From contig NZ_CP065915.1 of NCBI RefSeq assembly GCF_016134045.1, positions 1 to 64,000 of the forward strand: a stretch of DNA of 64,000 bases. The letters run 5' to 3'. Below are positions 44,984 to 52,380 of this stretch, piece by piece. The position numbers were made by a program, and so were the translations under genes. The first letter of the stretch is position 1; each line of letters opens with the position of its first letter. A model generated the notes under the pieces. That model was given only the letters and a program-made list of their open reading frames with translations, made no database searches and was not told the DNA's origin. The DNA is from Pelagovum pacificum (lineage in GTDB: Bacteria > Pseudomonadota > Alphaproteobacteria > Rhodobacterales > Rhodobacteraceae).

Positions 44984-45865
44984 TCAGCTTTCCTTCACGG
45001 CTTTCTTGTGCGGCGCCCAGATGCGCTTGTTCGTCAGGTAGAGCAGCACAGACAGGATCACGAGGAAGATGACCCCGGTCAGGCCGGCCTGCTTGCGGGC
45101 GACGAGCTTGGGCTCAGCGGTCCACATCAGGAACGCGGCGACGTCCTTCGACATGGACTCGACGTCGTTGGCGTGGCCGTCGGCAAACTCGATCGCGCCG
45201 TCGGACAGCGGCGGCGCCATGCCGATCCAGCTGCCGGGCACGGTGCGCTCACCGTCTTCGTCGAGGCAGCTCTCGGGGTAGCCGCCGGGTTCGAACACGG
45301 TGTTGTAGTAGCCGCTCATGTTGGCGTCGGCGGCACATTCCGGCGTTTCCTCGTAGTGGGCGAGGAGCGACGCGATATATTCCGGACCGCCCATGCCCTT
45401 GAGGAACTGGTTGACGCCGAGGCCGTAGGGACCGTGGAAGCCGGCGCGGGCCTTTGCCATCAGCGACAGATCGGGCGCGCCCTGCGTGTGGTTCCGAGGG
45501 AACTTGTCCGTCGGAGTCGGCTCGCGGAAGTCGCCGGTATCGGGGTCGATCAGCTCGTCGTTGTTGTCGGCGTCGGCAATGAAAAACTGCGCCGCGTAGG
45601 CCCGCATCTGATCCTCGGGGAGGGCGGGGCCGCCCTCGTCCGAAAGGTTGCGGAAGGCGACGTAGTGCAGACCGTGACAGCCGGCGCAGATCTCGGTGTA
45701 GATCTGCAGACCGCGCTGCAGCTGGTTGGTGTCGAAGCTGCCGAACGGCCCCTCGAAGGGGAAGTCGTAGTCCGTGACGTGAGCCTCTCCGCCTGCGGCG
45801 GTCGCCAGGCCCGGGGCGAGGAGACCAAGTGCCGTGGCGGCGGTCAGGGTGAGCTTGCGAAGCAT
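44984..45865 (-). CDS. petC: Cytochrome c1 of the bc1 complex
   Basis: The 293-aa product is the membrane-anchored c-type cytochrome that passes electrons from the Rieske protein to cytochrome c. It starts with a signal peptide (MLRKLTLTAATALGLLAPGLATA). The haem motif is CAGCH in YTEICAGCHGLHY. The likely axial Met is in GSWIGMAPPLSD. A C-terminal anchor reads LTGVIFLVILSVLLYLTNKRIW. AAAGGACGCCACG precedes the ATG. It is the last gene of petABC, 14 bp after petB. Confidence 0.96.
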   Translation of the reverse strand: MLRKLTLTAATALGLLAPGLATAAGGEAHVTDYDFPFEGPFGSFDTNQLQRGLQIYTEICAGCHGLHYVAFRNLSDEGGPALPEDQMRAYAAQFFIADADNNDELIDPDTGDFREPTPTDKFPRNHTQGAPDLSLMAKARAGFHGPYGLGVNQFLKGMGGPEYIASLLAHYEETPECAADANMSGYYNTVFEPGGYPESCLDEDGERTVPGSWIGMAPPLSDGAIEFADGHANDVESMSKDVAAFLMWTAEPKLVARKQAGLTGVIFLVILSVLLYLTNKRIWAPHKKAVKES

Positions 45866-45879
45866 CGTGGCGTCCTTTC

Positions 45880-47220
45880 TCACTCGGCCGGGTTCACGAC
45901 GGTCTTGGTGCCGCCGGACTTGGAGTAGTGGTTGGCGAAATCTTCTTCGATCGTCGCGGGCGTGGCGACCGGCTTCTCCAGCACACCGAGCAGCGGCAGG
46001 ATGACCAGGAAGTAGCCGAACCAGTAGACCGCACCGATCAGCGCGATGATCGGGTAGATGCCTTCCGCCGGCATTGCGCCCGCCCACATCAGGACGATGA
46101 AGTCGACGCAGAGCAGCGCGAACCACCACTTGAACATCGGGCGGTAGCGGCCCGAACGGACGGTCGAGGTGTCGAGCCACGGCGCCAGTGCCATGACCGC
46201 GATCGCGCCGAACATGGCAAGCACGCCGAAGAACTTCGCATCGACGATGCCGAAGGTGATCCAGTTCGTGAACATCACGACCCAGACGTCGGCGGTGAAG
46301 CAGCGCAGGATCGCGTAGAACGGCAGGAAGTACCATTCCGGGACGATGTGGCTCGGCGTGGCGAGCGGGTTCGCCTCGACGTAGTTGTCGGGGTGGCCGA
46401 GGAAGTTCGGCATGAAGCCCACGATCGCCATGAACACCACCAGCACGATGGCCAGCGCGAACAGATCCTTGATCACGAAATAGGGCCAGAAGGGCAGGGT
46501 GTCCTTGGCCGCTTCCTCTTTCGAGCCGCGGCGGACCTCGACGCCCGTCGGGTTGTTGTTGCCCGTCGAGTGGAAGGCCCAGACGTGAACGATCACGAGA
46601 CCGAGGATCACGAACGGCAGCAGGTAGTGCAGCGAGAAGAAGCGGTTCAGCGCGGGCTGACCCACGGCGGATGCGCCGAGCAGCCACGTCTGGATCGACT
46701 CGCCGATGAACGGGATGGCGCCGAAGAGGCCGGTGATGACCGCCGTGCCGTGGAAGGACATCTGGCCCCAGGGCAGAACGTAGCCCATGAAACCGGTCGC
46801 CATCATCAGCAGGTAGATCAGCATCCCGACGATCCACGTCACCTCGCGCGGGGCCTTGTAGGACCCGTAGTAGAGGCCGCGGAAGATGTGCATGTAGACC
46901 GCGAAGAAGAACAGCGAGGCGCCGTTCATGTGGAAATAGCGGATCATGTGGCCGCCGTTCACGTCACGCATGATGTGTTCGATGGAGTTGAACGCCATGT
47001 CCACATGCGGCGTGTAGTGCATCACCAGAACGACGCCGGTCGCGATCTGAAGCACCAGCGTGAAGACGAGAACGATCCCCCAGATCCACATCCAGTTGAG
47101 GTTCTTGGGGGTCGGGATCATCAGCGTGTCGTACATGAGTCCGACGACGGGAAGCCGCTTGTGCAGCCACGTCTCGATGCCCGTCTTCGGCTCGTAGTGA
47201 TCGTGCGGGATACCAGCCAT
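45880..47220 (-). CDS. petB: Cytochrome b of the bc1 complex
   Basis: The 446-aa product is the core quinol-oxidising subunit with eight helices and two b haems. Haem-ligand His pairs lie in [20 protein letters not shown] and in [20 protein letters not shown]. The Qo-site loop holds PEWY in [35 protein letters not shown] and [14 protein letters not shown] complete the family pattern. The length is that of alphaproteobacterial cytochrome b, without a fused c1 domain. It lies between petA (12 bp) and petC (14 bp). Confidence 0.97.
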   Translation of the reverse strand: MAGIPHDHYEPKTGIETWLHKRLPVVGLMYDTLMIPTPKNLNWMWIWGIVLVFTLVLQIATGVVLVMHYTPHVDMAFNSIEHIMRDVNGGHMIRYFHMNGASLFFFAVYMHIFRGLYYGSYKAPREVTWIVGMLIYLLMMATGFMGYVLPWGQMSFHGTAVITGLFGAIPFIGESIQTWLLGASAVGQPALNRFFSLHYLLPFVILGLVIVHVWAFHSTGNNNPTGVEVRRGSKEEAAKDTLPFWPYFVIKDLFALAIVLVVFMAIVGFMPNFLGHPDNYVEANPLATPSHIVPEWYFLPFYAILRCFTADVWVVMFTNWITFGIVDAKFFGVLAMFGAIAVMALAPWLDTSTVRSGRYRPMFKWWFALLCVDFIVLMWAGAMPAEGIYPIIALIGAVYWFGYFLVILPLLGVLEKPVATPATIEEDFANHYSKSGGTKTVVNPAE

Positions 47221-47232
47221 GTGCCGCTCTCC

Positions 47233-47823
47233 TTAACCGAGTTGGATCGTGGCTTCGTCGACGAACTCGGCGACGGGCACGGGAAGGTTGCGGGGCGCCG
47301 GGCCACGGCGGATGCGGCCGGCAGTGTCGTAGTGCGACCCGTGGCAGGGGCAGAACCACCCGCCGAAGTCACCGGATTCGCCGAGCGGCACACAGCCGAG
47401 GTGGGTGCAGACACCCATCTGGACGAGCCATTCCTCGGGGTTGTCGGAGCCTTCGCCGAACGGGGCGAGCGCCCGGTTCGCGTCCGTCGCGGGGGCGGAG
47501 GCATCGAGGTTCTCGTTATTGGCGAGCGGATCGGGCAGCGACGACGGGTCGACCCCGTTCGCGGCCTCGATCTCTTCCGCCGTGCGGCGGCGGATGAACA
47601 CCGGCTTGCCCTGCCAGAGCACCGTCAGCTGCGAGCCGGGCTCGACCGTGCTGATGTCGACGCGGATCGAGGACAGGGCCTGCACGTCGGCAGACGGGTT
47701 CATCTGGTTCACGAGCGGCCAGACAGCGGCACCGGCGGTGACGGTCGCAGCGCCGGCGGTTGCATAATAGATGAAGTCGCGGCGGGTGCCCTGGGCTTCG
47801 TCTGCGTGTGACACGTCAAACAT
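47233..47823 (-). CDS. petA: Rieske iron-sulfur protein of the bc1 complex
   Basis: The 196-aa product is the [2Fe-2S] subunit that takes the first electron from quinol. The N terminus has a twin-Arg-like motif ([16 protein letters not shown]) and a membrane anchor, as expected for Tat-dependent Rieske proteins. The cluster motifs are CTHLGC and CPCHGSHYD, each giving one Cys and one His ligand plus the disulfide. GNLP-type end strands ([11 protein letters not shown]) follow. It is the first gene of petABC and divergent from the barrel-protein gene. Confidence 0.97.
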   Translation of the reverse strand: MFDVSHADEAQGTRRDFIYYATAGAATVTAGAAVWPLVNQMNPSADVQALSSIRVDISTVEPGSQLTVLWQGKPVFIRRRTAEEIEAANGVDPSSLPDPLANNENLDASAPATDANRALAPFGEGSDNPEEWLVQMGVCTHLGCVPLGESGDFGGWFCPCHGSHYDTAGRIRRGPAPRNLPVPVAEFVDEATIQLG

Positions 47824-48036
47824 CTCCGTAGTTGCGGGCCCGGACGGGCCACGGACGGCTTCGGCAGGCGCGAAACTCCGCCGACCGGTCGGGCCGGGTT
47901 CTACATGCCGCCCCCTGAGCCGTCCAGCGTGGAAAGCGGTTCACTATGTCGCATTGGGTCAATTTCCACCCTCGCGCAAGCCCGCGTGATACCGGGCGAG
48001 TTTGCCATGTTGCCGATCGGTCCGTAAGGGGGAGCG

Positions 48037-48678
48037 ATGTCGCGCTTTGCCTTCCTTCTCATCCCGATCGGACTGGCCGGTCCACTCCAGGCCGAAACCG
48101 AACTCGCCTTTCACCTAGGTGCACAGGGCGCAGCACCGGGTGACGTCCGGATCGACGATCCGGTCGCGGGACGCGACACGCTCGGCGTGGATTGGGAGGG
48201 GCGGTCGGCCTCGGCGCCCGTCTATTATGGCCTTCGCCTGACCCGATGGTCGGAAGAGACGGGGTGGGGCGTAGATTTCGTCCATGCGAAGGTCTACGCG
48301 CCCGCAGACGATCGAGCCGCCGGCGGCTACGACGTGCTGGAATTCACCGACGGCCTCAACCTTTTGACCCTGAACGCCTATCGGCGCTGGCCGGACGCGC
48401 TCGGGCCGGCAACGCCTTACCTCGGCGGTGGCATCGGTATCGCCGTGCCGCACGTCGAGGTCACGCGCGGCGGTTCCGTCACGGAAGGCTATCAAGTCAC
48501 CGGTCCGGCAGCGACGTTGCTCGCCGGACTGCGGCTGCCGGTCGGCGACCGCTGGACCGTGTTCGGCGAATACAAGGCAAGCTGGAGCGACAACCGCGCT
48601 GACCTCTCCACCGGTGGTACGCTCGAGGCGGAGATCGTCACGCACGCTCTGAACGCCGGCGTCGCCTGGCGGTTCTGA
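48037..48678 (+). CDS. Outer-membrane beta-barrel protein, lipid A oxidase (LpxQ)-like
   Basis: The 213-aa product has a signal peptide (MSRFAFLLIPIGLAGPLQAE) and a C-terminal Phe with alternating strands (HALNAGVAWRF), typical of small outer-membrane barrels. Internal segments such as YYGLRLTRW, FVHAKVYA, LEFTDGLNLLTLNAYRRW and GGGIGIAVPHVEV match, from memory, roseobacter proteins annotated as lipid A oxidase LpxQ. That enzyme turns the proximal glucosamine into aminogluconate in rhizobia. Whether this protein is an enzyme is not shown. GGGGGAGCG precedes the ATG. It converges on the GST gene, 4 bp apart. Confidence 0.65.
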   Translation: MSRFAFLLIPIGLAGPLQAETELAFHLGAQGAAPGDVRIDDPVAGRDTLGVDWEGRSASAPVYYGLRLTRWSEETGWGVDFVHAKVYAPADDRAAGGYDVLEFTDGLNLLTLNAYRRWPDALGPATPYLGGGIGIAVPHVEVTRGGSVTEGYQVTGPAATLLAGLRLPVGDRWTVFGEYKASWSDNRADLSTGGTLEAEIVTHALNAGVAWRF

Positions 48679-48682
48679 CGGA

Positions 48683-49297
48683 TCAGGCGGGGGGCTTCGT
48701 GTCGACCATCGCCGGCCGCTCGGAGAAGGCGGCTTCCCAAGCGGCAAGTTGCGGACGGGTCGCGCGCCAGTCGCGGCCCGGATGGCGAAGATCGAGATAA
48801 CCGAGCATGCAGGCCACCGCGACCTGCGCCATGTCGACCGGTCCGTTCAGGTGGCTCATCCAGCGGGCTTCGAGCGCATCCAGCGCGCGCGCCACCTTCT
48901 GCCACTGTGCTTCGATCCAGTCCGCGCTCTTGCCGTCGGTCCCCTTGAAGCGGGCCTCGTAGACCATGCCGACCGCTGCATCCATCGCCCCGTGCGCAGT
49001 CGCCTCCAGCGTCAGCACTTCCCAGAGCCGCGCCGTCGGGTAGAGCCCGGCGTCCGAGATCTGGTCGAGGTAGCGGGCGATCACCCGGCTGTCGTGCACC
49101 GCAGGCCCGTCGGGCCGCGCCAGCGTCGGGATCTTGCCGACCGGATTGGCGGCCGCGAGCGCGGCATTGGTATCGAGCGCGTTGGTGCTGATCTCAAGCT
49201 CCTCGACCATGTCGGTGATGCCGGCCTCCCGGATCATCACGCGCACGGTACGCACGAAGGGCGAGGCGGGAGACATGAAGAGCTGCATGGGCTGCAT
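48683..49297 (-). CDS. Glutathione S-transferase-family protein
   Basis: The 204-aa product has the thioredoxin-like domain (MQLFMSPASPFVRTVRVMIRE, NPVGKIPTLARPDGPAVHDSRVI) and a helical C-terminal domain. Ser8-Pro9-Ala10-Ser11 stands at the glutathione-activating site. The sequence differs clearly from the GST at 33.8 kb, so they are different subfamilies. AAAGG lies 9 bp before the first ATG; a second ATG three codons in is also possible. The substrate is unknown. Confidence 0.88.
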   Translation of the reverse strand: MQPMQLFMSPASPFVRTVRVMIREAGITDMVEELEISTNALDTNAALAAANPVGKIPTLARPDGPAVHDSRVIARYLDQISDAGLYPTARLWEVLTLEATAHGAMDAAVGMVYEARFKGTDGKSADWIEAQWQKVARALDALEARWMSHLNGPVDMAQVAVACMLGYLDLRHPGRDWRATRPQLAAWEAAFSERPAMVDTKPPA

Positions 49298-49358
49298 TTA
49301 CGGGCCTTTCATTGAAGTTGCGCCGATCCTGACCGCCCCGCGACCGGGAGTCGAGCGG

Positions 49359-49964
49359 TCAGCCCTCGCGCATCAGCCGGGAAAGCGCGCCGACCTCCAC
49401 TCCGAATCCCTCCGCCAGCCGGTCGGCAGCGGCGTGGCGCACCTCCTCGGCCTTGTTCTGGCCGAGCTTGAAGGTCGAATCGATCCGCTCGATCGTCAGC
49501 CGGAATGGCAGGATCATCCGCAGGAAACGCGTCAGGACCTCGTCGGACATCTTGTCCATCGTCCAGGGTGTCTTGGGCGCGAGGCGGGATTCGTAGGCCG
49601 CCGACTGACGCGCCAGCAGGTCCGGCATCGTCTCGGGCGGCAGGGGCTCCAGCCGCCCGCGCAGATGGATGGCGACGTAGTTCCATGTCGGCACCTGGTC
49701 CTCGATCCCGTACCAGTCGGGTGAGACGTAGGCATCGGGACCCTGCACGGCGATCACCGCCTCGACCGAACCGAGCCGGGCGATCGGGTTCGACCGGACG
49801 AGGTGCAGATCAGCCCTCGCCCCGTCCTCCGCCAGAAGGAAGGGGACGTGCGACAGAAGCGGTCCGCCGTCGTGGTTCACCGCCAGCGTGCCTAAAGCGC
49901 GATCCCGCGCGAGATCGAGCGCACGGGCTTCGGATTCGGAACGGAAGATCGGGTTGGGATGCAT
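49359..49964 (-). CDS. PaiB-family FMN-binding protein
   Basis: The 201-aa product matches the PaiB family (FMN-binding split-barrel, sometimes called negative transcriptional regulator). Family marks are MHPNPIFR at the N terminus, LGTLAVNHDGGPLLSHVPF, VQGPDAYVSPDWYG and VPTWNYVAIHLRG. In Bacillus PaiB was linked to repression of sporulation and protease genes; a direct DNA-binding role is unproven for most members. A dispersed repeat lies directly upstream of its start. Conserved Trp and Tyr residues suggest a flavin or haem pocket. Confidence 0.88.
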   Translation of the reverse strand: MHPNPIFRSESEARALDLARDRALGTLAVNHDGGPLLSHVPFLLAEDGARADLHLVRSNPIARLGSVEAVIAVQGPDAYVSPDWYGIEDQVPTWNYVAIHLRGRLEPLPPETMPDLLARQSAAYESRLAPKTPWTMDKMSDEVLTRFLRMILPFRLTIERIDSTFKLGQNKAEEVRHAAADRLAEGFGVEVGALSRLMREG

Positions 49965-49969
49965 GATCC

Positions 49970-50003
49970 GCCTCCGGCGGGAGGTATTTGTGGCCAGATG
50001 AGA
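49970..50003. repeat. CCTCCGGCGGG-type dispersed repeat, copy 2
   Basis: GCCTCCGGCGGGAGGTATTTG, then TGGCCAGATGAGA, fills most of the short gap between the PaiB start and the mtaB stop. It matches copy 1 at 35255-35288 in the core. Confidence 0.7.
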
Positions 50004-50015
50004 GAGCGGTTGCCC

Positions 50016-51269
50016 TCAGGCGGCGAGCTGGTGCCCCTCGACCGCGCGGATGGTCGCGGGGACGATGCGGCTCTCGGGCTGGTCGGCCGAAAAGGTGACT
50101 TCGGCGAACTGCTCGGTCCGGCCCATGCGGGCGTTTTCCATCAATACCATGTGCTGACGGCCCACCTGCCCGCCAAGGTGACGCGCCACGGCGGCGTCCC
50201 CGGCGGCGCGCAGTCGCGCGGCACGCTCCTTGATGAGCTTGCCGTTCACCGCCGGCATCCGGGCCGCGGGCGTGCCCTGCCGGGCGGAGTAGGGAAAGAC
50301 GTGGAGCCAGGTGAGGCTGCAATCCTCGACCAGCTTCAGCGAATTCTCGAAATGCGCCTCTGTCTCGGTCGGAAAGCCGGCGATGATGTCGGCACCGAAG
50401 GTCATGTCGGGCCGCAGGCGCAGAGCTTCTTCGGTGAAGCGGATCGCGTCGTCGCGCAGGTGGCGGCGCTTCATGCGCTTCAGGATCAGGTCGTCGCCAT
50501 GCTGCAGGCTGAGGTGCAGGTGGGGCATCAGACGCGATTCGGTCGCGATGGCGTGCATCAGGTTCTCGTCCACCTCGATCGAATCGATCGAGCTGATCCG
50601 CAGGCGTGGCAGGTCCGGCACCAGCTTGAGGATCCGCATGACGAGGTCGCCCAGCTTCGGCTGTGCCGGCAGGTCCGCGCCCCAGCTGGTCAGGTCGACG
50701 CCGGTCAGCACGACCTCGTTGTATCCCGATTGAACCAACCGCTTGATCTGGTCGACGACGACTCCCGCCGGAACCGAGCGAGAATTGCCGCGGCCATAGG
50801 GGATGATGCAGAAGGTGCACCGATGGTCGCAGCCGTTCTGAACCTGTACGTAGGCGCGCGACCGCGTGCCGAACCCGTCGATCAGGTGGCCCGCCGTTTC
50901 GCGCACCGACATGATGTCGTCGACCGCGACTCGCTCCGTGTCGCCGATCAGGTCGGGAGTCATGGAGGCCCAGGTCTCGGGCATCATCTTCTCGGAATTG
51001 CCGATTACCCGAGTGACCTCGGGCATGTCCGAGAAGGTCTCGGGCTCGGTCTGCGCGGCGCAGCCGGTGACGATCAGCGGCGCGTCCGGGTTCTCGCGGC
51101 GCAGGCGGCGGATCTCCTGCTTGGCCTTGCGCACGGCCTCTGCCGTCACGGCGCAGGTGTTCACCACCATCGCGTTGGTCAGACCCGCCTGTTCGGCGAG
51201 CGCCTTCATCGCTTCCGTCTCGTAGGCGTTGAGACGGCAGCCGAGCGTCGAGAACCGCGGCGCGGTCAT
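50016..51269 (-). CDS. mtaB: tRNA t6A37 methylthiotransferase MtaB
   Basis: The 417-aa product is a radical-SAM methylthiotransferase that turns t6A37 into ms2t6A in tRNAs. The N-terminal UPF0004 domain has FSTLGCRLNAYETEAM, VVNTCAVTAEA and VTGCAAQ, giving three cluster Cys. The radical-SAM motif is CDHRCTFCIIPYGRG with the CxxxCxxC triplet. A C-terminal TRAM-like region follows. The start overlaps the dapF stop (ATGA), so they form a two-gene operon. Confidence 0.93.
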   Translation of the reverse strand: MTAPRFSTLGCRLNAYETEAMKALAEQAGLTNAMVVNTCAVTAEAVRKAKQEIRRLRRENPDAPLIVTGCAAQTEPETFSDMPEVTRVIGNSEKMMPETWASMTPDLIGDTERVAVDDIMSVRETAGHLIDGFGTRSRAYVQVQNGCDHRCTFCIIPYGRGNSRSVPAGVVVDQIKRLVQSGYNEVVLTGVDLTSWGADLPAQPKLGDLVMRILKLVPDLPRLRISSIDSIEVDENLMHAIATESRLMPHLHLSLQHGDDLILKRMKRRHLRDDAIRFTEEALRLRPDMTFGADIIAGFPTETEAHFENSLKLVEDCSLTWLHVFPYSARQGTPAARMPAVNGKLIKERAARLRAAGDAAVARHLGGQVGRQHMVLMENARMGRTEQFAEVTFSADQPESRIVPATIRAVEGHQLAA

Positions 51270-52093
51270 CCGTACCAGACCCCGTCGTACACGTGCGCGG
51301 CGGGGCCCTTCATCCAGACCCCGTCGTCGGACCAGCGGATCTCAAGCTCTCCGCCGTCGAGCTCGATCGTGACCTGCCGTCCGGTCAACCCGCGCCGGGC
51401 CGCCGCGACGGTCACCGCACAGGAGGAGGAGCCGGACGCCTCGGTGATTCCCGCGCCACGCTCCCAGACCCGCATCCGGATCCGGCCGTGGTCGAGGACC
51501 TGAGCGATCTGAACGTTGGTGCGTTCGGGAAACAGCGGGTGATGCTCGATGGACGGGCCGAAGGTGGCGAGGTCGATGGCGCTCACGTCCTCGACGAAGA
51601 AGGTGCAGTGCGGATTGCCCATGCCGGTGGCGACCGGGTCGCCTTCGATCGGCAGGTGCAGCGAATCAACCTCTTCGGACAACGGGATGTCGCGCCAGTG
51701 CGTATCCGGGTGGCCGAGATTCACGGCGACTTCGCCGTCGGGGCGTCTCAGTGCGTGCAGGATGCCGCGTTCGGTGGTCATGCGCAGCATGTCCTGCCCG
51801 GTGCGGTTCATCATCTGCGCCGCGACACAGCGAGTCGCGTTGCCGCAGGTCGCCGAGCGGCTGCCGTCGGAATTCCAGAAAGACAGGTGAAAATCGCCGC
51901 CCTCCTCGGACGGGCCGATGATGACAAGCTGGTCGAAGCCGATTCCCCGGCGCCGATCGGCCATCGCTGAGAGAATCTCCGAATCCGCCTCGACGGCACC
52001 AGCACGGCCGTCGATCACGACAAAGTCGTTCCCGAGCCCGTGCATCTTCATGAAAGGCAGACCTGATCTGGCAAGCGTACGCATGCCGCTCAT
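51266..52093 (-). CDS. dapF: Diaminopimelate epimerase with Ser at a catalytic Cys site
   Basis: The 275-aa product should epimerise LL- to meso-diaminopimelate for lysine and peptidoglycan. It has FMKMHGLGNDFVVID, GIGFDQLVII, GMGNPHCTFFVEDV and TNVQIAQV. The first catalytic Cys is Cys83 in TCGNATRC. The second site, normally ACGTGAC, reads ASGSSSC, so Ser220 replaces the usual catalytic Cys. From memory other Rhodobacteraceae DapF share this change. The start is uncertain: Met1, Met4 or Met15 are all possible, and only the part from FMKMHG on is clearly conserved. It is upstream of mtaB with a 4-bp overlap. Confidence 0.9.
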   Translation of the reverse strand: MSGMRTLARSGLPFMKMHGLGNDFVVIDGRAGAVEADSEILSAMADRRRGIGFDQLVIIGPSEEGGDFHLSFWNSDGSRSATCGNATRCVAAQMMNRTGQDMLRMTTERGILHALRRPDGEVAVNLGHPDTHWRDIPLSEEVDSLHLPIEGDPVATGMGNPHCTFFVEDVSAIDLATFGPSIEHHPLFPERTNVQIAQVLDHGRIRMRVWERGAGITEASGSSSCAVTVAAARRGLTGRQVTIELDGGELEIRWSDDGVWMKGPAAHVYDGVWYG

Positions 52094-52177
52094 ATAGATG
52101 AGCGATCATGTTGAATCCAAGACCATTCGTTTCCGGGCTTGACCGCAGAAATTGCTTTTTCTATGGAGGCGCCTCGT

Positions 52178-52253
52178 GGGCCGTTAGCTCAGTTGGTAGA
52201 GCAACTGACTTTTAATCAGTGGGTCGCAGGTTCGAATCCTGCACGGCTCACCA
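52178..52253 (+). tRNA. tRNA-Lys (anticodon UUU)
   Basis: The 76-nt sequence folds into a standard cloverleaf. The acceptor arms are GGGCCGT and ACGGCTC with one G-U pair. The D arm is GCTC/GAGC, the anticodon stem ACTGA/TCAGT with loop CTTTTAA giving anticodon UUU, and the T arm GCAGG/CCTGC with TTCGAAT. CCA is encoded. It reads AAA and AAG lysine codons. It stands alone between dapF and the GH3 gene. Confidence 0.97.
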
Positions 52254-52380
52254 CTGAACCTCCCGGAACAACTTCGCGGTTCGTTCGCGCGAAATGTCGG
52301 CGAGGCCGCTTTTCGAATCACAAAGCCGCACCGCCGCCCGGGTCATCGCGCATTGATGCCCCGTGCGGCGGCGCGCCCTG

